A stretch of 64,000 bases of DNA, taken from the NCBI GenBank assembly GCA_021234155.1, contig JAJEKV010000002.1, positions 43,761,203 to 43,825,202 on the forward strand, written 5' to 3'. Position 1 is the first letter of the stretch. The number at the start of each line of letters is the position of its first letter. The notes beneath the pieces are model-generated. The model did no database searches, had not been told where the DNA came from, and was given only the letters and a program-made list of their open reading frames with translations. This DNA comes from Isoetes taiwanensis (Eukaryota; Streptophyta; Lycopodiopsida; Isoetales; Isoetaceae). The position numbers and the translations under genes are program-made. This document shows positions 12,506 through 22,520 of this stretch, in pieces.

Positions 12506-12980
12506 TGTTATATCCAGAAACAACAGTTAAGCAAATCCTTAAGCAAAGATGTCAATAGGCTATAACACTATTGCAACAATCTTAGTCATTAATTCTCAAT
12601 CATATCTCAAGAACTTAGTTGGTTTCAAGTATCAATAAGATCTTCACAAGTGCAATGGAAGCCACATCATGGTCACTAATTCCATGCATCAAGATCTCAT
12701 GAACTTCCCCTTAATTAGATAACCTTAAAACCACTAGAAATCAATAGTTCATATATGTTGCAATTTACTGTAGCAGACGTATCGACGTGAACACTGTAGC
12801 AAGTTTGACTGCCTTCGATCTTCCTTGTTTGACACGGATTTGAGCCTATCCTTATCCGAATACCTTCCTAATGATCTTCTTCTGCTTATATCAGTGTAAT
12901 CCGGCAGTTTCGACTTTCTTTTCCTAGCAAAACTTCGTCAATGAATTATTCCACAGACGTTTTCCTTTGAGTTCGATTCT
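12506..12980 (-). repeat. 5' LTR of the Copia element (outer end truncated)
   Basis: It runs from the TGTTATATCC boundary next to the primer site out to GATTCT at 12980. It matches the other LTR only between about 12565 and 12976. The outer ~200 bp seen in the 3' LTR are absent. Confidence 0.85.
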
Positions 12981-13022
12981 AACAGCAATGACAGTTTAGC
13001 AGCCAAGAGTAGTTGCCTTGCT

Positions 13023-13325
13023 ATGGCCGTAAGAGGAAGCATTAATACCGAAAGTGCTAATCCTGTCAGTGCTCGGGGTTTTGGTAAACTACTGGGTGTT
13101 CATCCTAGGAATCTTACCAAAGCAAAATTGAAGAGGGAAGAGATAGATTGCAAAGGGGGGAAATGGGTTTTGTACAAAAGAGTTAGAAGAGCAGGTCATA
13201 GAACTTGTGCAGCAATTTTGGACCGAAAAAGTAGGGTCTCTCCAAATGCAAAGGATGTTAAGTTCAGAAGATTGGAACGAAATGTAAGAGAGGATCATGC
13301 CACTCACTATCTGGAAGAATCACAG
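13023..13325 (+). pseudogene. Exon-like frame of an unrecognised, probably transposon-derived protein
   Basis: The frame is open from about 12984 through LGVHPRNLTKAKLKREE (helix-turn-helix-like), then SRVSPNAKDVKFRR and HATHYLEESQ. It is followed by a consistent donor CACAG/GTTATT at 13325/13326. Basic composition and the 'SPN.KD' block recall DNA-binding parts of transposon proteins, but I cannot name the family. A next exon in matching phase could start at 14800 (acceptor TTGACAG), which would make the minisatellite at 13.4-13.9 kb intronic. Confidence 0.35.
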
Positions 13326-13369
13326 GTTATTTCATTTCTTCATCTTCACCACATTTTTTATTGTTAATG

Positions 13370-13900
13370 TGGTATGTGGTTAGTGATTGCTTGTGATATG
13401 TGGTTCTTTGTGGTTAGTGATTGCTTGTGGTGTGTGGTGCCTATTAATCTTTGTGATATATGATATGTCTTTGCCTAGTGTGGTGAGGCACGTGGTGTGA
13501 AATAAATCTTTGTCAATATATGCTTTGTGGTGCCTAGTGTGGTGAATAACATGGTGTAAAATACATCTTTGTAATATATGCTATGTGGTGCCTAGTGTGG
13601 TGAAAAATATGGTGTAAAATAAATGCTCTAAATATACGCTTTGTGGTGCCTAGTGTGGTGAATAACATGGTGTAAAATAAATGCTGTAATATATGCTATG
13701 TGGTCCCTAGTGTGGTGAATAACATGGTGTGGTGTCTAGTGTGGTGCCTAGTGTGGTGCCAGTGTGGTGCCTAGTGTGGTGCCTAGTGTGGTTAAAAATA
13801 TGGTGTAAAATAAATGCTGTAATATATTCTATGTGGTGCCTAGTGTGGTGAATAACGAGGTGTAAGATGAATGTCTGTAATATATGCTATATTGAAGCTA
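13370..13900 (+). repeat. Minisatellite, unit about 55-65 bp
   Basis: Imperfect tandem copies carry the blocks GTGGTGCCTAGTGTGGTG, AATAACATGGTGTAAAATAAATG and TGTAATATATGCTATG. Around 13726-13790 the short block GGTGCCTAGTGT is repeated alone several times. No coding frame. Confidence 0.8.
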
Positions 13901-14799
13901 AACCTAATCCCAAAATCGCAAAAATCCAAGCTACGATATTGCAAACCTGCGTCTTTTGTCTTCCTCTTGCCGCGGTGCTGCTGATGGCTTTCTTCATGCT
14001 TGGAGAACCCTAATCAAACGGATCTCTCATAGCTTTTACTGATATGAGGTAATCCGATGGATCTGCGACATGGCCAGAGAGATAGACATGTTTTCTTGTT
14101 CGTGCTCTGCGTAAAAAACCTCGGTTCCTTTGGATGCAGCCATAGCCATGGATCCGGATGCACTGTCTTAACTGCAAAACTCCGCGCCTCGAACCCCATA
14201 TTTTTTTCTGCCTTTTAGGTCTCAAATGTTCATCCTATCAAATGTTGAGTTGAACATTGGCTGTTATCTGCCGCCATTCTTGTCCGCCATATCTGCCTGT
14301 TATGGAGCTCTGCAGAATATAGAAAGAAAGGAAGGAGATATTAGAAAAGAAAAGAAGAGAAAAAGGGAGTTTCTGTCCTTCCTGTTGCTTCCAGATTTCG
14401 CCATAGCTGCCATGCTCTGTCTCCGCCATTGCCATCTGCAAGGGCAAATGCATTCCGTCTCTCTATGAATGCTTCCCGCTTGCCAAAAAACTAAACCTAA
14501 CCTTAAGAGTTTCTTACAAACTTCTTTCCTTTTCCAGCTGTGGCGATGTCGGTGCTCCGGACCTCGATGGATTTGATGTCGCTTCCCCAAGCGGCGATGG
14601 CGGTACTCCGGACCTCGACCCTTATCCTTATCCTTATTTTTTTTTTCCCTTTCACGAAGCCGGAAACCATTCACGAAGCCGGAACCCAAGCGTTACGGCG
14701 TTGCTGAATCAGACACGTGTTACCCAAATCACGTTCAAGTATAGTTATATATGTCTTGATATGCTATGTTTAATAGAAATCTCACTGTTTAATTGACAG
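13901..14799. other. No gene recognised
   Basis: Mixed sequence with short frames on both strands and no motif. Two copies of a GGCGATGNCGGTNCTCCGG block (14540-14615) form a small local duplication. Confidence 0.4.
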
Positions 14800-15612
14800 G
14801 GTGAAAGTGACACACAGAAAAATTACATTAAGGATGGACAGAATGGGACAGAGAATCATTGGAAATCTGTCACATCAAATGCAAGGTCAATCATTCAAAA
14901 GCTGGTTGTGCAGGAAGCATTGGGGGAAAACCATAAATCTAGTTTTGCATGCAAACATTGGCTTATCACAATCCAGCTATGGCGGAAGAAAACAGAAGGA
15001 GAACACGAGCACAAACAATTTCACCAGTTCAAATGCAGTCGCATCTGGTAGGACCTATACTGGAGCAAATAAACCAGGAACAGAGGCGGATATTAGAGGA
15101 GCGGAGGACCCATATTCCGAGGTATTCTAGGCTTAAAACATAGGTTAATTCCTGATGGGCTTAAAGAATTAGAAGCCAAGGCAGTGATAGGCGGTTGCCT
15201 TTCTTTGTAGTAGATGTTGTTTTACGATGATGATGTTGTTTACAGATGATCGGGGGAGACTTAACAGAGAGCGGTAAATTGGGGGTTCGGGGGTGGTGTA
15301 TGATTCTGAGGATGAGTTCTCAGCTCTCCCCAGGCTTGAGGAAGAGGATATGTTCATCCAACTAAAGCAGGAAATGATCCATGCTTCAGCCATTAAAAAA
15401 GTGCTCGACAGGCCAAATGCATGGAGACACAACAACCTGAGACAATACTTTATGAATCTGTATCATAAGTGGGAGCGTAAACGAGAAGCACATGTTTTAG
15501 TGTTTTTGGATTACACCAACTATTCAGTAAAACACTTGATGAAGTCTTGAACGTACTTGGAAATAGTAGAGTTACAGATCTCACAATGCAGGATCTGATT
15601 GAGGCCCAGTAA
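14800..15612 (+). pseudogene. Decayed coding sequence, family unknown
   Basis: An acceptor TTGACAG at 14799 opens a frame (GESDTQKNYIKDG) of about 85 residues. A second overlapping frame reads MAEENRRRTRAQTISPVQ and a basic coiled segment. From 15299 an acidic and then Lys-rich frame (DSEDEFSALPRLEEEDM) runs to about 15500. It continues after a one-base shift as GLHQLFSKTLDEVLNVLG and stops at about 15612. The frame breaks and the acidic-to-basic layout suggest a dead transposon protein. No catalytic motif seen. Confidence 0.3.
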
Positions 15613-16794
15613 CTGTATGTCATCTCTAATGCATTTTGATAATACTAGAAGCTCAGGGTTTTTCTGCATACTTCATTTCATAAGAAGTATGAACTATTCT
15701 ACCGGGTATGGTAGATTTCCATATGTATTTTTCTCCCTTTGAAATATAAAAACAACGTTTGCATCACCACAGCTTCACCACAGTTTTCACCACGGCTTTC
15801 ACCACAGATTTCACCATAATCAGCCAGGGGCATTGACCATTTTTTGACCCGGTCAGAAAATGGAATGGCTCTCAGATTCCTGATAGTATCTTGACTGATT
15901 TTGGTGACAGCAATATATGGATCCCAAATTAGGTCCCTGAATTGATATGAAAGTATTAGGAAAATCCACTTACTGTGGCAATTGTGTAAAGGGTACTTTT
16001 ATGAATATAAAGAAGTTTCTGTTTTGCATTCTCATTTTTTATGCTTCAGTTACAGAAATTTGTACTTGAATGTTGAATGAATTCCAAGGTATAACTGGAT
16101 TAAACTGAATTAAACTGAATTAAACTTGCACAAGGCCTGTTAGACATATGGGTGAGATCAAAGAAAGGCACTAAGGCCTGTGGTATCTGTTTTTAGAAAC
16201 AGGCCTGTGGTAAAACAGAATTAGAAATTTACACAAGGCACAAATTTACACAAGACACAAAGCCATTATAAACTATTTTCTCGATTAAACAAAAGGCACA
16301 AGGCCTGGATTACAGTCGGCACAAGGCCATCATATGTTAAAACAGAAGATACCAGAATACTTCAGAATTAGAAATTTACACAAGGTTCAAAAAGGCACAA
16401 GGCCATCATATATTCAAAAAGGCACTAAGGCCATCATATATTACAAAGAGGCACTCGGGCCCAGTATCACAAGGGGTGAGTTCACAAGGGGTGAGATCAA
16501 ATGAAGGCACTAAGGCCTATATACCATCTGTTTTTCAAAAAAAATACAAAGGCACAAAAGGCCTGTAGACTAACTTGATCAAAAGAAAAAAAAAGGTGGC
16601 ACAGCCGGGACTTCAAGCTTCATCTGTAAGAAAAAGTGAAGAAAATTAGTTTAGAATACATAAAAGAAAGCAAAAATTTAATGCATGCATGCTACTTACT
16701 CTGTAGAACATTTTGGAGTTCCAAAAAAACTTCATGTTCTTCTTCGTCTTCTACCTCTTCTTCTTCTTTCTCCGGCCTGGTCTTCGCCGATTAG
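15613..16794. repeat. Non-coding; degenerate AGGCACAAGGCC-type short repeats
   Basis: 15765-15815 has four copies of a short TTTCACCACAG-type block. From 16125 to 16570 the motif GGCACAAGGCC/GGCACTAAGGCC recurs irregularly. A GTAAGT donor on the minus strand near 16701 could belong to the 3' untranslated region of the acidic-protein gene that follows on that strand. Confidence 0.5.
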
Positions 16795-17028
16795 TTATCT
16801 ATCGTAATCTTGGGAATCAAATTGATCATCAGAAGAAGCTTCATTAGAGGAATCGAAATTAGAGGAGGATTCCACCGCTTCTGAAAGCTCCGAAAGATCT
16901 TCAGAGCTTTCAGAAGAGGTGGAATCAGACTCAGAGCTCTCAGGCTCAGGGCTCTCGGGTACTGGGCTCTCAGGTTCGGGCTCCAGCAAATGGTAATTTG
17001 GCCAAGATCCTATTTCATAATCGGCCAT
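16795..17028 (-). CDS. Small acidic Ser/Glu-rich protein, unknown
   Basis: From ATG 17028 (MADYEIGSWPNYHLL) a 77-residue frame is dominated by Glu, Ser, Asp and Pro, with PEPES repeats and a long SSESSEDLSELSE-like tail, ending DSQDYDR. Such low complexity can arise from GA/CT-rich DNA, and the upstream frame is itself a (GAGAGG)n run. No domain can be assigned. The frame stays open upstream to 17247, but that part is simple repeat. Confidence 0.25.
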   Translation of the reverse strand: MADYEIGSWPNYHLLEPEPESPVPESPEPESSESDSTSSESSEDLSELSEAVESSSNFDSSNEASSDDQFDSQDYDR

Positions 17029-17403
17029 CACCGTGCCAAAGGAATTGGAAAGGTTCCCGGCACTTAGGGAGGGAGAGCGAGAGGGAGAGGGAGAGGGAGA
17101 GGCAGAGTGGAGGGGAGGCAGCGGCGGCAGGCTTCGACATTGTTGGAAGGAATTGGACGATGCTTCTCCTTCACGACCATAGCCTATAAAGGTGGCGTGG
17201 AAATTAATTTCGTGGGCTACGATTTTAGGATTTCGTACCATTAGCATCTTTATTCCTTAAGATTTAGTACCATTAGCATCTTTATTCCTAAAGATTTAGT
17301 AGGCAACTAATAATAACCTCGAAAGGACCATTATTTTATTTTCTAAAAAACATAAAAAAAAAATATATATATATATCTATCCTGAATTGGCCATTCATGA
17401 ATA

Positions 17404-18300
17404 GCTCCAACGTGCCACCTACGATGCACCACATGATTCACCACATGATTCACCAAATGCACCACATGATTCACCACATGCACCATTTGCATCACCAAAC
17501 ATGTTGGTCAATGAAAGTCAAACATGTAACAAAGGTCATGTAAAGGCTCAAGCATGCCAAGGTGGCTCAAATATGCCACCTAGGCTCCAACATGCCAAGG
17601 TGGCTCAAACATGCCACGTAAGCTCCAACATGCCACCTACGATGCACCACATGATTCACCACATGATTCACCAAATGCACCTCATGATTCACCACATGCA
17701 CCATTTGCATCACCAAACATGTTGGTCAATGAAAGTCAAACATGGAACAAAGGTCATGTAAAGGCTCAAGCATGCCAAGGTGGCTCAAATATGCCACCTA
17801 GGCTCCAACATGCCAAGGTGGCTCAAACATGCCACGTAAGCTCCAACATGCCACCTACGATGCACCACATGATTCACCACATGATTCACCAAATGCACCT
17901 CATGATTCACCACATGCACCATTTGCATCACCAAACATATTGGTCAATGAAAGTCAAACATGTAACAAAGGTCATGTAAAGGCTCAAGCATGCCAAGGTG
18001 GCTCAAATATGCCACCTAGGCTCCAACATGCTAAGGTGGCTCAAACATGCCACGTAAAGCTCCAACATGCCACCCACGATGCACCACATGATTCACCACA
18101 TGATTCACCAAATACACCTCATGATTCACCACATACACCATTTGCATCACCAAACATGTTGGTCAATGAAAGTCAAACATGCCCGCGTAAGCTCCAACAT
18201 GCCACCTACGATTCACCACATGATTCACCACATGGTTCACCAAATGCACCACATGATTCACCACATGCACCATTTTGCATCACCACATCTATCGCGACAT
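17404..18300 (+). repeat. 218-bp satellite array, about four copies
   Basis: The copy spacing is 218 bp (for example 17611 to 17829). Each unit holds several CACCACATGATT subrepeats, a CAAACATGTTGGTCAATG block and three copies of a CTCCAACATGCCACCTAGG-type 19-mer. All forward frames stay open for long stretches, giving His/Met-rich and Pro/Ser-rich peptides. This is a composition effect, not evidence of genes. Confidence 0.92.
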
Positions 18301-18593
18301 GTAACACCACATTGTCATGAATCTTTGAATACATCAATTTCTTACGGAGATTTGAACTCCACCGAGTGTTGCTCGGTCACCCGAAAAGTCTATTGTATAC
18401 AATAGTATACAACAATGTACATTAGAGTGTCAATGAAAGAATAGGTTACAAGAATAACCTCTTTGGTTACAATAATACAAACATGTGATTACAAGTAAAG
18501 ATCTATTGATCCGTCAACCTCGACTTCATTACTACAAAGAATCGTGCTTCACAACATCAATCAATATTAGCGGCGTGTCCAACATTTCAAGAA
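18301..18593. other. Short spacer with a 16-bp perfect palindrome
   Basis: CTATTGTATACAATAG at 18390-18405 is self-complementary and followed by a related TAGTATAC. Nothing else seen. Confidence 0.4.
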
Positions 18594-19127
18594 CTAGAAA
18601 TTGGTACACCCGCAACAAACATATCGGGCCTCACATTGGATGAGTAATACCTTCAAATTTACGAACTCACCTTGCATTGGGATAGTATGTCCAAGTCTCT
18701 GACATCGCGAGCCACAACTTTCTTTCTGAAGACACATATAGCGGGACCACACGACCCGGCAATCGGTGAGTGGGGAACTTGTAATTTTCTTGTGGCGCAG
18801 ACTTTTATGGTGCTTTGGGAATTTTGTGTTTGCATCCTCAACAAAACTCATGATAGGCTCGGAGCCCTTGTACATTTCTAGGCTGTCAAAATGGTACACA
18901 CCGGGCCGACATTTAACCTGGTGACCTCCAAGACCTACAATGACATACACCTTTGTCAGTCTTTGCCGATAACATCTTTGGCGGGAGAATGGTACATTCA
19001 AATTGCAAGTTGAGGGTGCAACAGGTTTGTCCTTTGAAGCAAGCTCGTTTCGACGGTAATGTGTAAATGAGCGGATCCATGAAATGGAACCCTGTTCCAT
19101 GTCATGCTTGATGCGTAATTGGTGCAT
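18594..19127 (-). CDS. 177-residue frame, possibly a degraded Ulp1/C48-type peptidase
   Basis: The middle reads VYVIVGLGGHQV, then VYHFDSLEMYKGSEPIMSFVEDA, then CLQKESCGSRC. A His followed by 'hFDSLEm' and a later Cys-Gly is the order expected for Ulp1-like SUMO proteases. However, the canonical HW, the Gln before the Cys and the usual length are missing, so this is only a resemblance. It lies downstream of the HAD phosphatase remnant on the same strand. It may be a piece of a capture-prone transposon or unrelated. Confidence 0.22.
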   Translation of the reverse strand: MHQLRIKHDMEQGSISWIRSFTHYRRNELASKDKPVAPSTCNLNVPFSRQRCYRQRLTKVYVIVGLGGHQVKCRPGVYHFDSLEMYKGSEPIMSFVEDANTKFPKHHKSLRHKKITSSPLTDCRVVWSRYMCLQKESCGSRCQRLGHTIPMQGEFVNLKVLLIQCEARYVCCGCTNF

Positions 19128-19528
19128 ACACCGCCAAAGTCCAAGGTCCGGTAAAACAAGATGATTTAAGAAACAACGTAAGACTTCAAATTCGAGTTGT
19201 TTATATTAAATTACTAACCTCATGAAGAAATGGACTATCGTCCTTCGAACCAATCCCTACTTTTCTCCAATATTATGATTGCCTCTTGATCAAGCACAAG
19301 AGGCTCCTGCTGTCCTTTAAACACTTCAAGTGGCAAGTGTTCTGGTCGGATGTGCGCTCTTAACACTGCAGTCCTCGTGCTGGTGGTGTAAGTTTACATT
19401 CAGCAAATGGAAGATCATTGAAAACCTTGAGGAACATTGAAATAGCCAAGAAATGAACAATTGAAGTAAAACTTTGTTTATATTAAAAAGTCAAGAGAGG
19501 TTACATCATATACACAATAATACTATTT

Positions 19529-20118
19529 CTAGGCTTTAGTTCTATGTTTTTTCATCATATTAATACAAATTTGACTCTCAGTGTCAAACATATTCAGCAT
19601 TTTGTTGCTTTCGACATAACTTTGCACATTCCCTGCCTTCAGCAACCCCTGAAGCCAAACCTTTAGATCATTCATGAGGAAATTGCCATCTACTCTGTCA
19701 GGGCTCCAGCTGTTTGGACAGATCATGGTGTTTGGCGCATTGAGGTACCCTTTGTATCTGCTGTCATCAATGAGAAGCACGTTCTCTTTTGTGAAACCTG
19801 GAAATTCGTCGTAGACCTTTTTCAGGTGACCAAGCATGGATGTGCTTGACTCACACCAACTCTAAGAGTTGATGGGTGGCAAGAAGTAAATCATATCTAC
19901 TCTACTCCGACTAATGTTATTTTTCAAAAAAATTGGCTTTTTACTGTTAAATAAATTTGTGTTGGTACAGTGATCCTGACTCCATATGAACTTGAATTTG
20001 TCCTTGTGTTTCATCAATGCTCCCTTAACTATGACTCTCAAGTTTTTGAGCTGCCAGTTGGACCAAAGTGCTATATGAAAATTCGGACCGCACCAATCTA
20101 TGAACTCGCCCGACTGGT
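19529..20118 (-). pseudogene. FCP1/NLI-interacting-factor-like HAD phosphatase, partial
   Basis: The upstream block (20118 to about 19921) reads EFIDWCGPNFHIALWSN, then FKFIWSQDHCT and KPIFLKN. The downstream block (about 19850-19529) reads LKKVYDEFPGF, then VLLIDDSRYKGYLNAPNT and LMNDLKVWLQGL. These are motifs II and III of FCP1-type CTD phosphatases in the right order: the WSN threonine/serine motif, then the lysine region, then the IDDS acidic motif. Between the blocks a stop (TAG at about 19864) must be removed by an intron, whose acceptor could be that TAG itself. The N-terminal catalytic DxDxT was not found upstream, so the gene is incomplete or its first exon is elsewhere. Such proteins dephosphorylate Ser/Thr, for example on RNA polymerase II tails; activity here is doubtful. 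Confidence 0.7.
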
Positions 20119-21092
20119 CTAGTTACTACCCACTTGGTTCGTTAAGTGTGATCAACTTAACATCATCTTCTTTGGCGTGGGTATGGACTCACTCTTGTCA
20201 TAGCTTCTACCCGTAACTCCATTGTAGTAAAAACAAAGCGAGGATTGGGCTTAACCTTGTAGTCTTATGCATGGACGAGTTGGTGCGAGGGCTGGAAACT
20301 TACGCTTCAGCATTTCTTGGTGCGGGGCTGGAAACTTCTTCCGGCATCTATTCGCATGCGAGGGATGGAAACTTACGCTGAGAATGTCTTGGAGGTGTCT
20401 TTTGCTTGGAATTACGCTCTTGCTTTTTTCTCCGAGACACTTCCGGTTTGCAAAAATTTAATGATTCGGTAACTATATGGGTCAAATTAAAAAGAAGCGG
20501 GCACAAAAGGTTGGAAGTTACCTTGTGACTTACATTCCGCGAAACAATTTGTTGGATCATAACCTGATGCATCTGGCCGATTTATGTGATTGGTGTGGAG
20601 CATGACTTAATGCATCCGTTGATCCGGCAGATTCTTGTCGGTTGGAGCACCATCGGAGCTTGACTTGATGCACCCACCGATTTGTTGACATCTACCGATT
20701 TGTCCGGAGCTTCACGTAACCCGATGCATCTTCCGATTTGCCCGAAGTTTCTATCGTGTCTAATGCTTTTGAAGGGGTGCGAGTGTCTTGTCCCCTAATC
20801 GACCACATTGTACATCTATATCTACAAAGTAGGGATGAAGAAGTAAGCGACATATCCCAATTGCATCAAACAAGACTTGGTTACCTTTGAGGGTAGAAAA
20901 TAATTCCCTTTTTGGTGTGCTAGATGGACTCACATAGTCATTGCCACCCGGTATGAGCAGTTAGACTGAATTAGTAAACGGCACCATGCTCGCAAACACG
21001 GAATTGAATCACAATTGATTGTAACTATGCTTTGGTTTTTTAACTAAGTTCCGGACTTTTTTTTACTCTCTTTACGATGTTCTGTTTTTATA
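20119..21092. other. No gene recognised; GC-neutral with short internal repeats
   Basis: 20265-20390 repeats GGCTGGAAACTTACGCT-like blocks. 20560-20760 repeats a GATGCATC...CCGATTTG block. No supported frame. Confidence 0.4.
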
Positions 21093-21371
21093 TATCTAAA
21101 GTGTCCCCTAAAATGAGCGGCGATCTCATCCGAGGGGCACTTTAGATACCTAAAAAAAGGAGAAGCAAAAGAGACTAAGCCAGCCGGGATCTTGTTTTAT
21201 GTCGGGCTTACTCCTTTTCGAAGTTTCTGAGAGGTATCTAATTAGCCACAAAGTGGCGTTGTCATCCTAGGGGCAAATTAGATACGATAAAAGAAAACGA
21301 AGGAGACTAAGCAGGAGCTTACTCTCTTTTCGAGCTACCTATAAGTGCTCACCGTAAGTGCCTCGGTAGCT
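21093..21371 (+). other. Cluster of five successive hairpins in two related units
   Basis: Hairpin A1 (21093-21148) pairs TATCTAAAGTGTCCCCT with AGGGGCACTTTAGATA. B1 pairs TAAGCC (21176-21181) with GGGCTTA (21204-21210). A2 (21234-21285) pairs GTATCTAATTAGCC with GGCAAATTAGATAC. B2 pairs GAGACTAAGC with GCTTACTCTC (about 21303-21326). C pairs AGCTACC with GGTAGCT (21333-21371). A1/B1 and A2/B2 share layout and the ACTAAGC and TATCTAA ends, but differ in the inner stem while still pairing. Function unknown: a transposon end, a structured RNA or a foldback cluster. Confidence 0.7.
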
Positions 21372-22129
21372 TGAAGTTGCTTTTGATCCTCCCTACTTTC
21401 GAGACCTAAGGCTTGTACCCATCTTCAGAGAAAATTCATGACAGCAATTCTCAATGCAATGATGATTACAATCCCGCAAAGTGAACATAAATTTGTCAAT
21501 GAGAATACAATTATACTAAGCACTTGGGGAATTTTGTTATGAAGTACCTCAAGAGGCCGAAAGCGGACATGGAAGATGGTATTGGTGGATTCGCATTCAA
21601 AGAATCAAAGTTGGTAGTGGTTTCCCCATCCTTTGGAGGATCTTGCCACGAATGGATGACCACTACCATAATCGCCGGCCTTATCAAGGTGCCGAAGTAG
21701 TGGATCCAAGACAAATAAAGGAAGACGGTCCTTGCAAGACGAAACCTCTCTAACCTTGGTTCCAAAGACTTTCAATGTTTGCAGTAATGCGCTTCCTCGG
21801 CCGACGGCCAGATTAAGCTCCTCGATTTTTGTGCGCTCAAGTTACGGTAATAGTTCCATTTCACCTCTGATCTTGGCATATAGCGAAGAATACCGCTGCC
21901 GCGACTTGGTTTATCCTTAATCATTCCTTCCCATTTTTTAAATCTTTATTCATCTTCTCGGCCGGAACTCAAGTTCTTTGAACCTTCATTTGTAGCACCC
22001 GCAGTTTTGATCACAAGTTTGCAACCTTGCCTTCTTTGAATCACTTCTGATCTTGTAGAGTTGATCCATTCTCCCGGTGTCTGTTGAATTCATCCGGAAA
22101 GTAATCCAAGGTTAGTACCACATGACACA
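21372..22129. other. No gene recognised
   Basis: Short frames on both strands (for example minus 21511-21765) have no motif. Nothing supported. Confidence 0.4.
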
Positions 22130-22520
22130 ACGAGGCACCACATTACACACCACAAATTCTATCATGACAAACTTTGCACCACAAATGGCGTCATATTCAC
22201 CACATGTGGTGTGGCATGTGGCACCAAACTAGTGCCACATGCCACACCATATGGCACCACAATGCACCCAAGGCACCACATATGGCAATCCATTACCAAG
22301 CACCACAAATGGCGTCAAAGACACCACATGTGGTGCAAAATGGGATCCATAGTGGTGCCACATTAGACACCACATGTGGCACCACAATGCACAGAAGGCA
22401 CCACATCCGGCAGGGCATCCACCACCCATATATGTGGGATAGCGTGGTGCAATATTTAGCGCAATAGCTTGGCACCACATATGGCGGACAATCCACCATT
22501 CACAAGTATCACCATATCTA
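22130..22520 (+). repeat. Degenerate CACCACATATGGC-type repeats
   Basis: Irregular copies of GGCACCACATATGGC and CACCACATGTGGTG are spread over about 390 bp and contain the strong hairpin at 22204-22252. The palindromic core (CACATGTG/CATATG) makes both strands alike. Composition resembles the GTGG minisatellite at 13.4-13.9 kb. Confidence 0.7.
22204..22252. repeat. Strong stem-loop, 17-bp perfect arms
   Basis: GGTGTGGCATGTGGCAC (22208-22224) pairs perfectly with 22232-22248 across a 7-base loop. The stem extends outward to 21 pairs with one G-U. Confidence 0.9.

Larger units (their letters stand above)
7573..12980 (-). mobile_element. Degenerate Ty1/Copia LTR retrotransposon
   Basis: The order on the minus strand is LTR, tRNA-iMet primer site, gag, protease, integrase, reverse transcriptase, RNase H, polypurine tract and LTR, which is Copia order. 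The shared LTR part differs by about 10-11 substitutions, mostly transitions, and one 8-9-bp indel over about 410 bp, so insertion was fairly recent. The outer ends are unequal: the 3' LTR lacks about 60 bp at its outer end and the 5' LTR lacks about 200 bp. AACAG occurs directly outside both ends (7568-7572 and 12981-12985) and may be a 5-bp target duplication. Frameshifts and a stop make the element unable to move on its own. Confidence 0.93.

Noticed and set aside
12506-12987. A complete 481-bp LTR with TGTTA/TAACA ends
   Set aside because: The other LTR and the polypurine tract show that the LTR extends about 200 bp further, so the TAACA at 12983 is probably chance and overlaps the candidate target duplication.
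17501-18405. His/Met-rich frames in the 218-bp array
   Set aside because: Open in all forward frames, repeat-derived, with no start or promoter context.
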